Shown here one piece after another: positions 1 to 11,275 of a stretch of DNA of 64,000 nt; position 1 is the stretch's first letter; the number at the start of each line of letters is the position of its first letter. Where the stretch lies: assembly GCA_009760855.2 (NCBI GenBank), contig WPIO01000038.1, positions 3,053,501 to 3,117,500 of the forward strand, in the 5' to 3' direction. The position numbers and the translations under genes were made by a program. The notes under the pieces were generated by a model. The model did no database searches. It was not told the DNA's origin and worked only from the letters and a program-made list of their open reading frames with translations. This stretch comes from Cristatella mucedo (lineage: Eukaryota; Bryozoa; Phylactolaemata; Cristatellidae).

Positions 1-885
1 ATTAGCTCTGCCAGCACATCTCCTCTTAAATCAGGTCAAAATCTAGGTGTCATATTCTAAAGAGAACTTTCGTTAGACGAACACATCAGCTCCACGGTCA
101 AATCTGAAAACCTTCAGCTACATAGCATTGCTAAAATTCGCGCTTGTTTAGATAAGGATACCACGTCTAAGTTGGTCCATGCATTCGTGACATCCCGTCT
201 TCACTTCTGTAACTCACTGTTTACTTGCCTACCAGCATGTGCAATCAGGTGATTACAGCCGGTGCAAAACTGTGCAGCTACGCTTGTCTATCGTGAGCGT
301 CGCAGTTGCCACATCACACCACTTCTCGCCGACCTGCACTGGCTACCAGTCAGGAACGGATCGAATTCACGGTTTCGTCTCTCGCTTTTAGGTCACTTCA
401 TTCTTTGGCTCCAGCTTATCTCTCAGATCTACTCCCCCACCAGGCCAAGCAGCGCACCTTCTGCTTTTCTGAATCCAACAGTTTACCAATACCTCATACA
501 AACCTCAAATCCTTTGGAGACCGTGCATTTAGTTCGTATGTTCCCAAAGCCTGGAACTCACTCCCGACTTGCCTCAGAACATCCCCTGACTTGACCAGAT
601 TGAAAAAGAACTTAAAACACACCTGTTTAGGACAGCATTTAGTGTGTCACTGTGATTCGCCCCTCATGTTCTTTGGCGTGCTGACATTGTGCATACTGCC
701 ACTAACCACATTTGCATGCTAACCCTGTGCATGTCACCCCTAACCATGGTATTCATGTTGTTTACCAATCATGATATTACTCACCATTCAATTGCAATTC
801 CCTTTGCAGCAAATGTAAAGCACCTAGAAAGAGATTGAGTTCTTTGAGGACGCTTTATCAAAAGCATTGTTATTATTATTTCTCC
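1..885 (+). mobile_element. LINE family A copy, 3' part (ORF2 C-terminus and tail)
   Basis: The left edge starts inside the reverse-transcriptase ORF of an L2/CR1-like non-LTR retrotransposon. Readings such as CHITPLLADLHWLPV and GDRAFSSYVPKAWNSLP match the C-terminal region of the same family elsewhere in the window, spread over two frames, so the copy is frame-broken. The 3' UTR ends with the shared tail: AAAGCACCT, a short inner stem, then GACGCTTTATC and an ATT-rich end near 880. The 5' part lies outside the window. Confidence 0.85.
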
Positions 886-1589
886 AGCGTAATGGCTGCG
901 TTGCCGAAATTCGTTGATAGATTCTGGCCCACGGTTCTCAGTGTCTCAGACCGAGAACGAACTGGGCGTGGACTCAACTATTCTGGCTTGCGGTCGGTGA
1001 TGTGGACGATAGGCCGGAGCCTCAGCCTTGGCCTCGGCCTATCGTCGTTTATAAATGCAGCGTCGGTATCAGTTTATCCTCAGATTATGTCCATTCCACA
1101 GGTTCGGCAACCTGTGGCTCCTTCCGAGGTTCCAAGGAATGTACACGTAGACGGGTCACCCGATCCCAAAAGCCAAAGGACAAGCGAAGCTGTCGTAATA
1201 CTGTTTCTGCTTACAGCTTGAGCTGCTTCGGTTGATAATTCGGGCCTGCTCCATGCTTCCGCCTGAAGTTAATTATGGACCGCTTGCGAAAAATCGTACA
1301 AGACCACGAAGGCGAACTGCTACAGCACGGTGATGTACAAGCTCATAACAGAGTAGCCGATGGAACACAGCTCCGCAGTCCAAGTTACACTTTGCTGCTC
1401 GTCGCCGTAGGTTCGAACTCTCGTGCTCTCGAAGCAAAATCTCTCTCTTGAGCTGCTGAAGCTGCAGCCTCGAGCGTTCAGAGCGTTCAGCCTTCAGTGA
1501 TCTTTCATTCTCAACCATCTGATCGCCTGAACCAGTGCACAGTTGTTATACTTTCAGATCCACGTATTCATTTTGTTTGTTTTTCAAGC
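881..1589. other. No recognisable gene; contains a 12-bp inverted repeat
   Basis: Only short overlapping ORFs without family motifs. A perfect 12-bp inverted repeat (arms 1005-1016 and 1035-1046, 18-base loop) flanks a CTCAGCCTTGGCCT run. Confidence 0.5.
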
Positions 1590-1712
1590 TTGATTTTACT
1601 TACCATTCAATTGCATTTCTGTTTGCAGAAAACGTAAAGTGCCTAGAAAGAGATTAAGTTCTCTGAGGGCGCTTTATCAAGTGCATTACTATTATTATTA
1701 TTATTATTATAG
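1590..1712 (+). mobile_element. LINE family A 3' tail fragment
   Basis: Short copy of the LINE A 3' UTR: TTTGCAG, the hairpin with arms close to AAAGTGCCT and GGCGCTTT, and an ATT microsatellite (1688-1711). No coding sequence is attached, as expected for strong 5' truncation during target-primed reverse transcription. Confidence 0.8.
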
Positions 1713-2119
1713 ATCCGACTCCCGGCGTCCATTCCTAAGTTTATTCATCTGGTTAATTCTCTCCAAACTCTTGGCTGATTGCATTCCGGCAAAGGCCACC
1801 AGACGCTCCCATTAATTAGTGTAGTGTATTAGATGGCTGACGGGATTCTTCTCCCTCACGACTGACGTAACGACATCCCCTGACTTGACGGCATTTAAAA
1901 AGACCATACACTGCATCAATTTATTACAGCATTTATGGATAACAACTCTCTAAAGTTAATGGTGACCAATCTTGCCAATGGCCATACAGTAGCACCTGTC
2001 AATGGCACAAGTACCTCGTAGGTTTCAGATCAAAGATAAAGGCACAGTTGACTAAGCATCTTGAACGTGGGTCCCTTTAAAGTTACTAAACCTGAGAATA
2101 TGAAATGTTCCGCTGTGAA

Positions 2120-2335
2120 CTTTAATAATATTAACAAATGCATTTGATATAGCGCCATCAGAGGAAGCAATCTCTTTCTTGGCACTTTACATTGGCTGAA
2201 AATGAAACATGGTCAAATGGTTAGTGGTAGCAAGTTCGAGGAAACTGGCATAAAACGGCTAGGAGCATGCACAGGGTCAGCGTGCCATCATAGTTAGTTG
2301 CAGCATGCGTAGTGTCAGCACGCAAAAACACGTGA
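2120..2335 (-). mobile_element. LINE family A 3' UTR fragment
   Basis: On the minus strand this carries the conserved 3' UTR of family A, including the CATGCACAGGGTCAGC segment at about 2269 and the tail hairpin at 2150-2195. Degenerate and not coding. Confidence 0.7.
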
Positions 2336-2625
2336 TGTAATGTATCTCCGCCTGTAACTCCACAAAGTCATAAAGACCATGTGGGTGTTACGCAGGAGAG
2401 TTTTGTATAGCGCACCCACAGCCTAAGCGGCTTTCGGTACGCATTCGGTAGCCAACAGACTTCGTCTCACGCAACAAAGAGAAAGTGGGAAGCATAGCAC
2501 AGGCAGGAGAGCAGTTGAGGTAGTGAGTAGCATAGAAGTAGCAGTTCAGGACCGCTGAAAAAGATGTCCCATAGTCTGCAGAAGGAAAGTAGTTGTCGTT
2601 GCGTGTAGAACGAATTCAAGGAACC
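2336..2625 (-). mobile_element. LINE family B 3' end fragment
   Basis: Matches, with the same order of blocks, the ends of the longer family B copies at 33.85-34.43 kb and 40.43-40.95 kb. It includes the block around TAACTCCACAAAGTCATAA and the C-terminal ORF remnant. Family B lacks the GCGCC hairpin tail of family A, so it is a separate family. Confidence 0.75.
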
Positions 2626-2639
2626 CACTAACTGTTGTG

Positions 2640-3745
2640 GTACATAGATCCGTCTTTACTTTCTTTTTAAATATGGTCAAGTCAGGGGATGTCGTGACGA
2701 AAGTCGCAAGTGAGTTCAAGGCTTTGGAAGCGTTTAGACGATCTTCAAAAGAGATGAGATTCTTGCGAAGTAAAGGTAAGCGATTAGATCCTGAAATGCG
2801 AGTGGTAATATTATTATTAATACACTTAATACAGCACCCTCAGAGAACTCAATCTCTTTCCCGCTGCTTTACATTTGCTGCGAATAAAGCAATGATCGAT
2901 GGTATGATGTTATCCTATTGGGGCAGTAGATCAGATAGGTAGGCTGGAGGCAAAGATGGAAGAGACCTAAACGTGAGCGAAAGAACCTTGAGGTCGATGC
3001 GTTGCTTGACTGGGAGCTAGTGCAGGTCGGTGAAAAGTGATATGATGTGGCAACTGTGACGCTCACGACTGACAAGCATAGCTGCAGAGTTTTGCACTAG
3101 ATGTAAGCGCCTGATTGCACGGGCCGGTAGACACAAAGCAGTAAGCTACAAAACTCAGGAAGGGATTTCACAGATGCGCCGATCAATTTAGATGTGGTAT
3201 CATTGTCTGGAAAGCCCGAATTTCAGCAATGTTACCTAGTTACAAGCAGGCAGACTTGATTGTGGAGCTGGTGTTGTCGTCTAAAGAAAGGCCACTTTGG
3301 AGCCGGACACCAAGATTTCGTGCAGATTCAACAGAACGTATGCTGGCAGAGCCAATTTTGAGCTTTACACTTTCCAATTTTTGAGTCACACTTGGTTTGC
3401 CCATAATCAGTAAGTTGGTTTTATAATCATTCAATTTCAGGAAGTTTGCTGCAATACACGTGAGGATGTCATCAACAAATAAAGCAAGGGATTTGAGAGA
3501 ATTCGACTTGCTGGAGGGCTTGGAGGAATCAAACCGAAGGTACAACTGAGTGTCATCTGCCTAGGAGGAAAATAGTAGGTTGTGTTAGTAATTATATCGG
3601 TAAGAGGGAGAACATAAACCAAGAAAACGACGTAATCAGGTACAGAGCCCTGAAGTGAATCATACTTCAGTTACTCCTCGGATGATCTTTGTCCATTCAC
3701 GTCAATACTCCTCAGTCTGCCACTGAGATAGGACCTGAACGGTTA
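2640..3745 (-). mobile_element. LINE family A copy, RT to C-terminus, with a second LINE tail inside
   Basis: Minus-strand readings give FRSYLSGRLRSIDVNGQ-like sequence near 3730, the palm linker near 3300-3500, and the conserved C-terminus down to 2640. Several stops and frameshifts. A separate LINE A tail (ATT run and hairpin, about 2795-2895) lies inside it, so one element appears to have been interrupted by another. Confidence 0.8.
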
Positions 3746-4499
3746 ATTATTGAATACTAATGATAATATTTAGAATGCATATAATCTAACCACTTTACCA
3801 TACCAGCATTTTGCTGCCGTCTTCGAAGAATTATGAATTAGCTTGTTCAGCTGAGGCCGGTGGCGTTGTCACGCGGCCAAAGTAGGCCAAGTCATCGAGC
3901 GGAGTATTAACAGGTGACTGTGTTCAGTAATGACTGAATAAATATGAAGTAAATCCCTCATTAAATTGGAATCGGTACGATCTTACAACTCGGCAGCTTC
4001 CCAAGGCCGACCAGCAAAATATAGGCGTTTTCTACTAGAGCTTCACATCGGACATGGCGGCACGTGTGCTTTTCCTAATGGACGCCCTAGTTTAAGGCTG
4101 CGTCCTCAAGTCTCCGAAGAGTGCATTTACTTGCAGCTTCTCCTTGGCTTTCGCTCGTCTGTGCGAAAGAAATGCATTTCAGCCCACCAGCGGCTGTCAG
4201 CGTCAGTCGGCTCCTCAAGCCGCTGGCGTGACGTCTGAGGTGACTAGTAGCTGAGCCCCCAATCAATTGGGCTCTTTCATTTTGTCGCTCCGGTCTGCAG
4301 CTGATGACTGGTGTAGCACTTGGTTTAAGGGGCACGGTGCTGAAAGCCTCTGCTTGCCGAACTTGGAAGTCTGGCTTGGCCAAATGAAAACCTGGTTGAT
4401 GTGGAGCTGGCGGCGGTGGAGATCTAATCGGTTTCCCAGGGTGCTTCGTGGAAAGCAAAGGAGCGAATTAGCTTTCTAATGTGGTCTTGGGGCCTGGAG
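3746..4499. other. No recognisable gene
   Basis: ORFs of 90-123 codons on both strands around 3966-4480 overlap one another and show no domain motif. Nothing can be assigned. Confidence 0.4.
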
Positions 4500-4640
4500 G
4501 CGCCGACCTATATGTAATGTATTTCCTTCTGTAACTCCACAAAGTCATAACGACCATGTGGGTGTTAAGCAGGAGAGTTTTTTTATAGCGCACTCACAGC
4601 CTAAGCGGCTTTCGGTACGCATTCGGTAATTCATTGCATC
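4500..4640 (-). mobile_element. LINE family B 3' end fragment
   Basis: About 140 bases nearly matching the 3' end of the family B copies at 2.34-2.6 kb and 40.4 kb, including the TAACTCCACAAAGTCATAA block and the CGGCTTTCGGTACGCATTCGG segment. Truncated. Confidence 0.75.
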
Positions 4641-5337
4641 GCTGTGATAGCTCCGCTTGAGTTTCATGTTAACGCATTAGTGGTCGGCCGCTGTACGCGC
4701 GTCGCTTTAGGCCCCGATGTCATCTTCCTTTCCATCCTTTGCATTGAAAATGCCACACTTCTTGAAAGCTCTGACTACAATCTCTGGCTTTACGCTGTTC
4801 AAGGCCTTCATCACCTACTCACAAACCTAACAAATGAATGGCTTCTTGATTCTTCTGGCTGGTGTCAAGTTGTCACCCGATTGGCCCATTATCCATTTGG
4901 TTCAATTTTCTCGCACGGCCACTTTGAATGAATTATTGATGCTGGCATCTAGAGGCTGCAACTGACTAGTCAAACCACCCAAGATAGCTGCCGGCTTAGT
5001 TTTTATGTCAGCTGCCACATTCTCAACTTCGTCCTTCAAATGCTCCCTGAACGAATCAACCACTAGCAAGGCTGGTTTTTTAAAAAGACCTTCCTGTCGG
5101 CAGCCAGAAATCTTTGAAGAATCATACTTTCATTCTTTCGTTGTCCACCCAAGTCTTTTTGTGATCTTCATGAACCAATCCTTTCGAAACCTATTCTTTA
5201 GGCAATGTTTTACGTCTGAGAATGACCGCCGATTCAAGTTGTGTTCCATCTGCTGCGCATGCAAACACTAGAATGTAGTTATGATTGAAGCAGTGATGGT
5301 TCCTTTTACATTAACAGTTCGCTTTTTGCGGGCAGAG

Positions 5338-6160
5338 GCTGTAGGACATTTCTCGCCTGGACATCTCCCCCCCCCCCCCCGACATTCCTCCCCCCCCCCC
5401 CGTAGGACGTTCCCCCTATGTTGATGAATGTGTAACTAAGAATACTGATATAGATATATACATGATAAATTACACTTCATTATCTATTAAAGTAAAATCA
5501 AATCAGTATAATTATAAGAATGGATGGATTGGAAGGATGGTTTCTAATGGAGCGGGCGGCGACGGTGGTTGCAGCAGTTGTGGCGGCAGCGGCAGCGGTG
5601 AGCTATACAGTTTGGTCCCATTCGACGCCGCCAGGCACTCTTTCGCACCCGTCAAAACGGGCGCTTTACGGCGTGCCGCGCGTTCCTGCAAATGAGCGCT
5701 AAGCCTACTGAGTATTGCTCGAGCTCAAGAGACCTAGTTATGCCCTTAAACGCACATATTAAAGCGTATAATACGAGCAAGTGTGGATTACGGCGGCGGA
5801 GGCACAGCCTTCCCTAAATCCCAAACCCTAAACCCTAAAACACTCACCCTAAACCCTAAAATACCAACCCCTAAACCCTAAACTCTAAACTCTAAACTCT
5901 AAATCATAAACTCTAAGCCCTACACCCTAAACCCTTAAACCCTAAAACCTTTAAACCATACTCCTTAAACACTAAAGCATAAACCTTGAAAACCCTAAAC
6001 TCTATAAACCCTGAACACTAAACCCATGACTCTAAACCCTAAAACTTAAACCCTAAACCATATACCCGGGCTGGGAGGAATGTCCAACCCCAGGAGGGAA
6101 ATGTCCGGGGGAAACGTCCAGGGGGGAACTGTCCGTACCCCGGGGTCGAAGATGCTACTG
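5338..6160. mobile_element. Insertion with inverted GGACATTCCCC-type arrays and degenerate AAACCCT repeats
   Basis: This DNA interrupts the pogo/Tigger relic. Its left end (5338-5425) has GGACATTTC, GGACATCTC, GACATTCCTC and GGACGTTCC units with C-runs. Its right end (6078-6145) has the same units inverted (GAATGTCC, GAAATGTCC, GAAACGTCC, GAACTGTCC). Between lie a non-repetitive middle (5430-5810) and a degenerate AAACCCT array. No coding capacity is evident. It could be a foldback-type non-autonomous transposon; exact ends and target duplication were not resolved. Confidence 0.55.
5813..6062. repeat. Degenerate AAACCCT (telomere-like) repeat array
   Basis: About 250 bases of imperfect CCCTAAA units with variants such as CTCTAAA and CCTTAAA. 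The perfect unit is the plant/algal telomere type, not the usual animal TTAGGG. The decay and position inside a transposon relic argue for an interstitial simple repeat, not a chromosome end. Confidence 0.8.
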
Positions 6161-6690
6161 GTACCCTATCCATATTGTAAATATGGGACATCACAAAGCT
6201 GTGAAATTTTTGAAGCTGAAGTGCGAACTTCTGGAAGTTCAAAAGCTTTTCTTCAGACTCCAGTGGCATTTTCTGTGCCACTTTAGCTGGTGTTCTCATG
6301 GCCAGGTCTGACGTTTCATAAATTGGTAGCATCATTTCGAAGTTCCCGTAAAGTTCACAGCACCTCCGGCCACAGCATTCCTTCCGGCTTCCTGCTGGAT
6401 CATCTTTGTTGAGGCTGCTATTTTTTTCATTCAACTCTCCAAGTTTTAAGATCATTCTCCACCTCTTGGTACTTTGCACATTTTTTTCGACGTGCCGTTT
6501 TCGCCTTGGGAATGCTTTTCAGATGCTCTTCTTCCAAACCCCCATCTTCTGATTGGTCTGCTCTCCGGTACAGGTCCAAACTTTCTCTCTGCTGCAAGTT
6601 TGCCAATATCCGTTGCACGCCGAAATACTTTTCTCTTGAAACCAGCAGAATGGGTTTGCCTTCTCTTATTGCCGGTTTTTTATTCCATGT

Positions 6691-7530
6691 TGATCCTGGT
6701 CATCGTCGCCGTGGCCGTTGTCGCTGCCGACGTCGTCACGGTCTCTGCCAAAGTCGTGGCGGCTCTCCTAATGACAAAAGTTGTCGTCGCGGCCGCCTCC
6801 CTCGTCGTTTTGGCTGCGTTCATCATTATTTTAACCAAATGCGTCACCTCCGTCATTAAGGTCCGTACCTTTGCAGTCATCGATCTCAGTGACACCATCA
6901 TCTTCGTCCTCCATTTGAGGGGTAGACGAGTCTGAGGAATGCCGAGTTTGTGTCGATAAACAAGCATATCGAACACATTTTTGCGACCAGCTAATCTTTT
7001 CTGGGTGGCGTTCAAAGCAGGTACGTTGCTTAAACGTTTAGTGCAATATTAAAGCAAAAAAGTAATTTCCCACGTATAAGCCCCCTCTCCACATCTGACC
7101 GCCGATTTTTGAAAAAAGAAGGCTTATACACGTTAAAATTCGACACTTTGAGATAACTCGGATTCCGACAGGGGTATAATACTGCCCAATACAAACTGCG
7201 AAGAAATGTATTGCTAGAATACTGTCAGCACTTAAAACGCTAGAAGATCACCACTACGCATAGTACACTGACAAGGAACTACCCATGCGACTCGCCATGT
7301 TAATGCTAATGCATTGTCTCGCTAATCCGCGGCTCTGTTTTGCATAAGCTTATATAGACAGTCATGCAGAGCCGGCGCCTCAACTAGGTGAACTTTGCAA
7401 TTGCCTCGGGTGCTGGGCTAAGGGGAACGTCTGTATTAGAAAACCAAAGGACAGCTATCTATTAGTGAGGTGTTAATAACTTGGACCGAGCCACTGTCTA
7501 TATCGAAATTGTTTGGCAGCCTGTTAAATG
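6691..7530. other. No gene resolved; acidic and trinucleotide-rich stretch
   Basis: On the minus strand 6700-6930 reads as Asp/Glu-rich low-complexity sequence in one frame (MEDEDDGVTEIDD). The overlapping ORFs in other frames are its shadows. It may be part of the adjacent transposon. Nothing is recognised from 7020 to 7530. Confidence 0.35.
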
Positions 7531-7630
7531 TTTATCGCAGAAAGCCGCTACATGGAGTCATCCGTACAGTGCACGAGCAAGGGCTGGCGGTGTGAACTGT
7601 TAGCACGGGAGGTGGATGCTGGGGGCTTGT

Positions 7631-7657
7631 GGACCGGAGGTCGAAGACCTCCGGTCC
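7631..7657. repeat. Perfect 12-bp inverted repeat (hairpin)
   Basis: GGACCGGAGGTC, a 3-base loop, then GACCTCCGGTCC. It sits in an ORF-poor stretch. Confidence 0.85.
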
Positions 7658-8269
7658 TTGGGGGCGATCCTTGATCTTCGGGGAGAACGAACTCAACAGG
7701 TATTGAAAGACCTGGGCAGTGCAACTGAAGCGGTAGCACCTGGACTTGATCACAGTAGTCGAATCTCTCCTGTGGGTAACCCCACAACTAAGAAGTGGCT
7801 GGAGGGTTAGACAGCTGTCTTGGAGAGAGACCCACGGAGTCTTGTGTAGGACACTTGTGTAGATCAACAATGGAATCCTGTGTAGGTCTCTCTCCTATCC
7901 CCAAGGGAGGCTAGAAAATCCGTTGCGGCGCCAGAGAGTCCATTCCCTAGCTTCAAAGGCAAGTCAATTATCAGAGGCCTCTATGTGCTGTATATAATGA
8001 AAAGCCACTAGCGGATGGGCAACACGAATTCATTTGGCAGCCATGTTATGTTTGCTACCCGGACCGCTAGTCTCTCCTGATTGGTCTCGTTGTTGCAGCT
8101 CTCCACTAGCAGCTCTGCTATCGCACCTCCCCTCCAAATAGGAACAGTCTCGTTTTCAAAGATCTAACCTTCGGATTGGCTTTATCGCCCCGCCGGACAT
8201 TGTTATCGTGTGATCTTGAGAGGTGTGCCTCTTATCGGTAATACTTTGAGACTGATCTTGCACTGCCGT

Positions 8270-8460
8270 TAGGGTACTGTAGATGTAGGGAAGCGCACTG
8301 CTAGTGACATGTAGATCGGTGTCAATCGGTTGAAGATGCCAATTCGCACTAGTACCTGTTGGCCGGGTTGAAGATGTGGAAGTGGACGAGCAGAATGATG
8401 GCTATCGTCGTCGTCTTGTTGTAGCTCTTCTGCATGCTCGCCATTGAGTTGCGCCATATC
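8270..8460 (-). pseudogene. Gypsy-like LTR retrotransposon, integrase C-terminal tail remnant
   Basis: The minus-strand reading has SARPLPHLQPGQQVLVR, which resembles the segment after the integrase core in Ty3/gypsy elements (a Pro-Leu-Leu-Pro-Gly-Gln-Val-Leu-Val pattern). Only this end is present and it runs into non-matching sequence. A purine run on the same strand (about 8122-8135) followed by TG could be the polypurine tract and LTR start. The LTR itself was not proved. Confidence 0.45.
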
Positions 8461-8814
8461 CTGTGCCGGCCATTGCGGTTCGACGTACGCGGAAGCACAG
8501 ACAAATCCTCTCAGCCCCAGAGCTAACGGCCCGTGCCGTTTTTATATTTCGAAATCGCAGCTTTAGTTTCTAAGCACGGGGGTGCTCAGTTATTAGCAGG
8601 TTGCCGATGTCTTAGTGGCGGACTATGCAGCAGCTGGTATGCCACAGCTTGCTGTATCTCTCCAGCTCAATAAAGCAATATTTACGGACTTGATATCGGG
8701 TAGAAAACCTTCGCTCGCTTTGTATTATGAAACTGTCGCGCTTGCATACCATTGGCTTTGAATCTAACTAGTGTTCAATATTAACGGGTACGTGCGCATT
8801 AAGTCAGACTGTAT

Positions 8815-9443
8815 CTAGCTTACGCTGAAGACGACGCTCGCCCCGCGAATGGCGCCTCTGTAATTCGAACGCTGCGTCTGCAATGAGCACCTGGGGCCGC
8901 TTACCGCGGATCCATCGGCCCGTCCTTTCTGTAGCTGAAGCCGGCGTTGGTCGGAATGCCGAGCAGACGTCCGGCGTCGAGAGTCGCGTAGTCGCTCGGA
9001 CGAAGCCGCATCGTGTAGACGTAGTTCTCCTGCCAGGCCTCGATCGGCGCTGCCTCGCCGCCGCAGTCACCACCGTCGTGCGCCAGCAGATACTGCGGCA
9101 GGAGGAAGTGAACGCTCGCCACTACGGCGCCTCGCCACAGCGCCATCGCCGGTCCCAGGGCGTGAAAGTGACACTCGCCCGATTTTGTCCTCGAACATGA
9201 GCCGCACGTGGTTCTCGACGCGGGGCGAGAAGCTCGCCACGACGGTCACGGTTGTGCTGTGCTCGACCGGCTGAGGCGGCGCCGTCCGATCAGACGCCGC
9301 GTAGGGCGACGATCGCGGCGGCAGTAGTGCGCCGCCAAGCTCTCTGGCGACTCGATGCGAGCCACCGCCAGCTGCGGCGCGGCCGCCGAGCGGCAGGCTG
9401 TCAGACGCCGAGTCGCCGTCGGCAGCGCCGTCGTACTGCAATG
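8815..9443 (-). pseudogene. Unrecognised coding block, inverted-duplicate copy 1 (frameshifted)
   Basis: On the minus strand this reads SSPYAASDRTAPPQPVEH, then VVASFSPRVENHVRLMFEDK, then after a one-base length change WQENYVYTMRLRPSDYATLD and LLGIPTNAGFSYRKDG, ending at a GTAAGC donor-like site (about 8897). The same block lies on the plus strand at 19.66-20.29 kb, where the frame is unbroken. A splice-like acceptor (TTCTTTTCAG) precedes it at about 9455. I do not recognise the protein family. The extra base near 9195 suggests this copy is damaged, unless an intron lies there. Confidence 0.5.
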
Positions 9444-9499
9444 GCGGCCTGAAAAGAACGACCGACGGTAAACAGCTCACTCAGCATCGTGCACTCCGC

Positions 9500-9884
9500 C
9501 AGTACCGAGCGTGCAACGCTCAGCTTCGTGCGTGCCAGAGAAGCTAGCGGGCCTGCCGCGCACTAAATCTTTTTGGCTACCTCGCTCGCTACCAGAGGCC
9601 CGAAGGCTTTGGGGTTGTAGTCGATGCTCGGCGAGACGAACGATCGAGGCAACGGCCCTGCGGTAGCAAGCGCGCCCGGCCAGCTCACCGCGCGCGACGC
9701 ATCCGGCGATCAAGCCGATTTCTAGTACTAGGGTGACGGGCGTCTGCTCGCTCTGCGAGCAGAGGACTGGTGACTTCGCCCTTGTCTCGGCGGCGGCAGT
9801 GGGAGCTGGTAACGGCGGCACGGTTAGCTCTGCGAAATAAATACTTTGACTGCAGGTCGAGTTTTGGCTGCACAACCGCGTCAC
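9500..9884 (-). other. Unrecognised GC-rich repeated block, copy 1
   Basis: The minus strand reads LTVPPLPAPT and later LIAGCVARGELAGR, with a GTGAGC donor-like site inside the last segment. The plus-strand segment at 14.22-14.5 kb reads LTVPPPPHDV and LIAGCVARGELAGR, so the blocks are related. An acceptor-like TTTATTTCGCAG precedes LTVPP. It may be an exon of an unknown gene family or part of an unknown mobile element. Confidence 0.45.
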
Positions 9885-10194
9885 TTTGTTTTGTACTAAA
9901 TACAGCTATCTACTAACTGACCGGTCGAACTACTGAGTAACTGGTTACTAATACATTACAAACGACGGTAGCGGCGGCCGCGTCGTCTCGTGGGACGCGA
10001 CGTCGTGTCAGAGAACGCCCGTAGACCGCTGGTTGATCTGCGGTCTTGAGAAGCTGCCGGTCTGAGAAGCTGCTGCGGGTTGAGATTTTACCGATTTCGT
10101 CGTCGGAAAGGAATTTACTTCGCCTTCATTCGACAGCTATGAGTCACGGCTCCCGGCGATCATCATCCATGCGATGCCCTCGCTTTTTGTGACC

Positions 10195-10300
10195 GTTAGC
10201 GAGGTCGCCGAGGGCGGCGCACTTTTGGGGTGCCATGGTCAAGTCACGTAATGTCGTGACATCGATGGGGTCGCCGAGGGCGGCGTACTTGTGGGGTTCA
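10195..10300. repeat. Two direct repeats around a LINE-like snippet
   Basis: GTCGCCGAGGGCGGCG, followed by ACTT and TGGGGT, occurs at about 10203 and again at about 10270. About 27 bases between them resemble the LINE A C-terminal segment around GGTCAAGTCA (minus sense). This could be a tandem duplication or a tiny insertion. Confidence 0.55.
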
Positions 10301-11094
10301 TATGAAGCGTGGTCTCCATAGGATCTAAATTCTAATCTACGGATCATTGGCGAGCTTACCATCTGAAAGAGGCGAATTTCTCGCGGTCATCTGACGCATG
10401 AAGTGCACGCGGAATGCGCATCGTCGAAACTAGTCGAAAAACGAAGGCGTTAGAGGAAGCGGCTGTCACAGCACTGTCGCTCGACGGCCGCCGGCTATCG
10501 AGTGACGGACGCGCGCACGTCCTTGAGAAGCTTGCAGCACGATTTCTAAACCACCAGAGGAACACATCACAAGACGAAGTCGTCGAGAGGAGGACCATGC
10601 GAGTGCTGCTACGCAGCATTTACCCCCCACCAGCGGCTTTGAAAGATTGCATTCGCCCAGGGTTTAGGTGCTCGCTAGCACTTCACCCTCCCTCGGGTAG
10701 TGGGTCCGAGTCTTGCAGGACGGTCAATGCTTTGTTGACCACTGCCGGCGGCAGTGACAGCCGTCAAGGCTCCCATGCCGCTAAAATAACGAGGCTGTTT
10801 AATCAGCCTACTGTTTTTGCAAAGCTTTTTTTAGAGATATGGATGACAAGTCGCAGTGCGTTTAGCTGCTAGTCGCTAGCGAGATCATAAACGGCGTACC
10901 TTATGCTCGGCCTCATTCAAGGCGGACTAGCCAAGTCGAGCGTAATTCCGATTCAGCATATTATTTAGTTTGATTTAATTTAATTTGATTTTATTAATTG
11001 ATTTGATCAGCAATTAGCGGATACGATTTTTCAACGTCAACCTACAGCGTCAATTTAGTTAAAATGGTTAGCGCATTGTTACGAGATCTCGTCA
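10301..11094. other. No recognisable gene
   Basis: An open frame at 10414-10872 (plus, 152 codons) has no recognised motif. An AT-rich run of TTTAATTTGA units lies at 10965-11010. Confidence 0.35.
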
Positions 11095-11275
11095 CTAAGG
11101 TGGATAGCCGTGATGGCACAGTGGGTAAGACGGTTGGCTTCCATGACCTCGGGGTCCCGAGGTCGCGTTCGAATCCTGCGGTGGGAGATCCTCTATTGCC
11201 GCTGCAAGCAGTGGAGATAACCACAATTGCTCTTCTGTCGCTTTACGAAAGAGGCCGTTAAATCAGCAAGTGCTA
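11095..11275 (+). mobile_element. tRNA-derived SINE type 1
   Basis: Internal RNA polymerase III promoter: A-box-like TGGCACAGTGGGT and B-box-like GTTCGAATCC. A body (GATCCTCTATTGCCGCTGCAA) shared with minus-strand copies at 21.77, 49.46 and 58.2 kb follows. It ends near GGCCGTTAAATCAGC. The body after the tRNA part and the repetition exclude a tRNA gene. Confidence 0.8.

Larger units (their letters stand above)
4735..6690 (-). pseudogene. pogo/Tigger-like transposase relic, split by an insertion
   Basis: Minus strand. The N-terminal part (6620-6160) has a CENP-B/Tc5-type helix-turn-helix reading KTARRKKCAKYQEVENDL, then AQKMPLESEEKLLNFQKF and SHIYNMDRVPV. The catalytic part (5330-4740) has RTVNVKGT, LLVVDSFREHLKDEV with a likely catalytic Asp, LGGLTSQLQPLD, LTPARRIKKP and IVVRAFKKCGIFN. 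This order is typical of DDE transposases of the pogo/Tigger superfamily, which cut and paste DNA at TA sites. Stops and frameshifts break it (for example after SIITTF and after VREN). The two parts are separated by foreign DNA at about 5338-6160, between the MDRVPV and RTVNVKGT blocks. The family is clear; function is lost. Confidence 0.85.

Noticed and set aside
5813-6062. True telomere
   Set aside because: Units are degenerate and lie inside an insertion within a transposon relic.
11110-11185. tRNA gene
   Set aside because: A and B boxes are present, but the same unit with an extra body occurs several times in both orientations, so it is a SINE.
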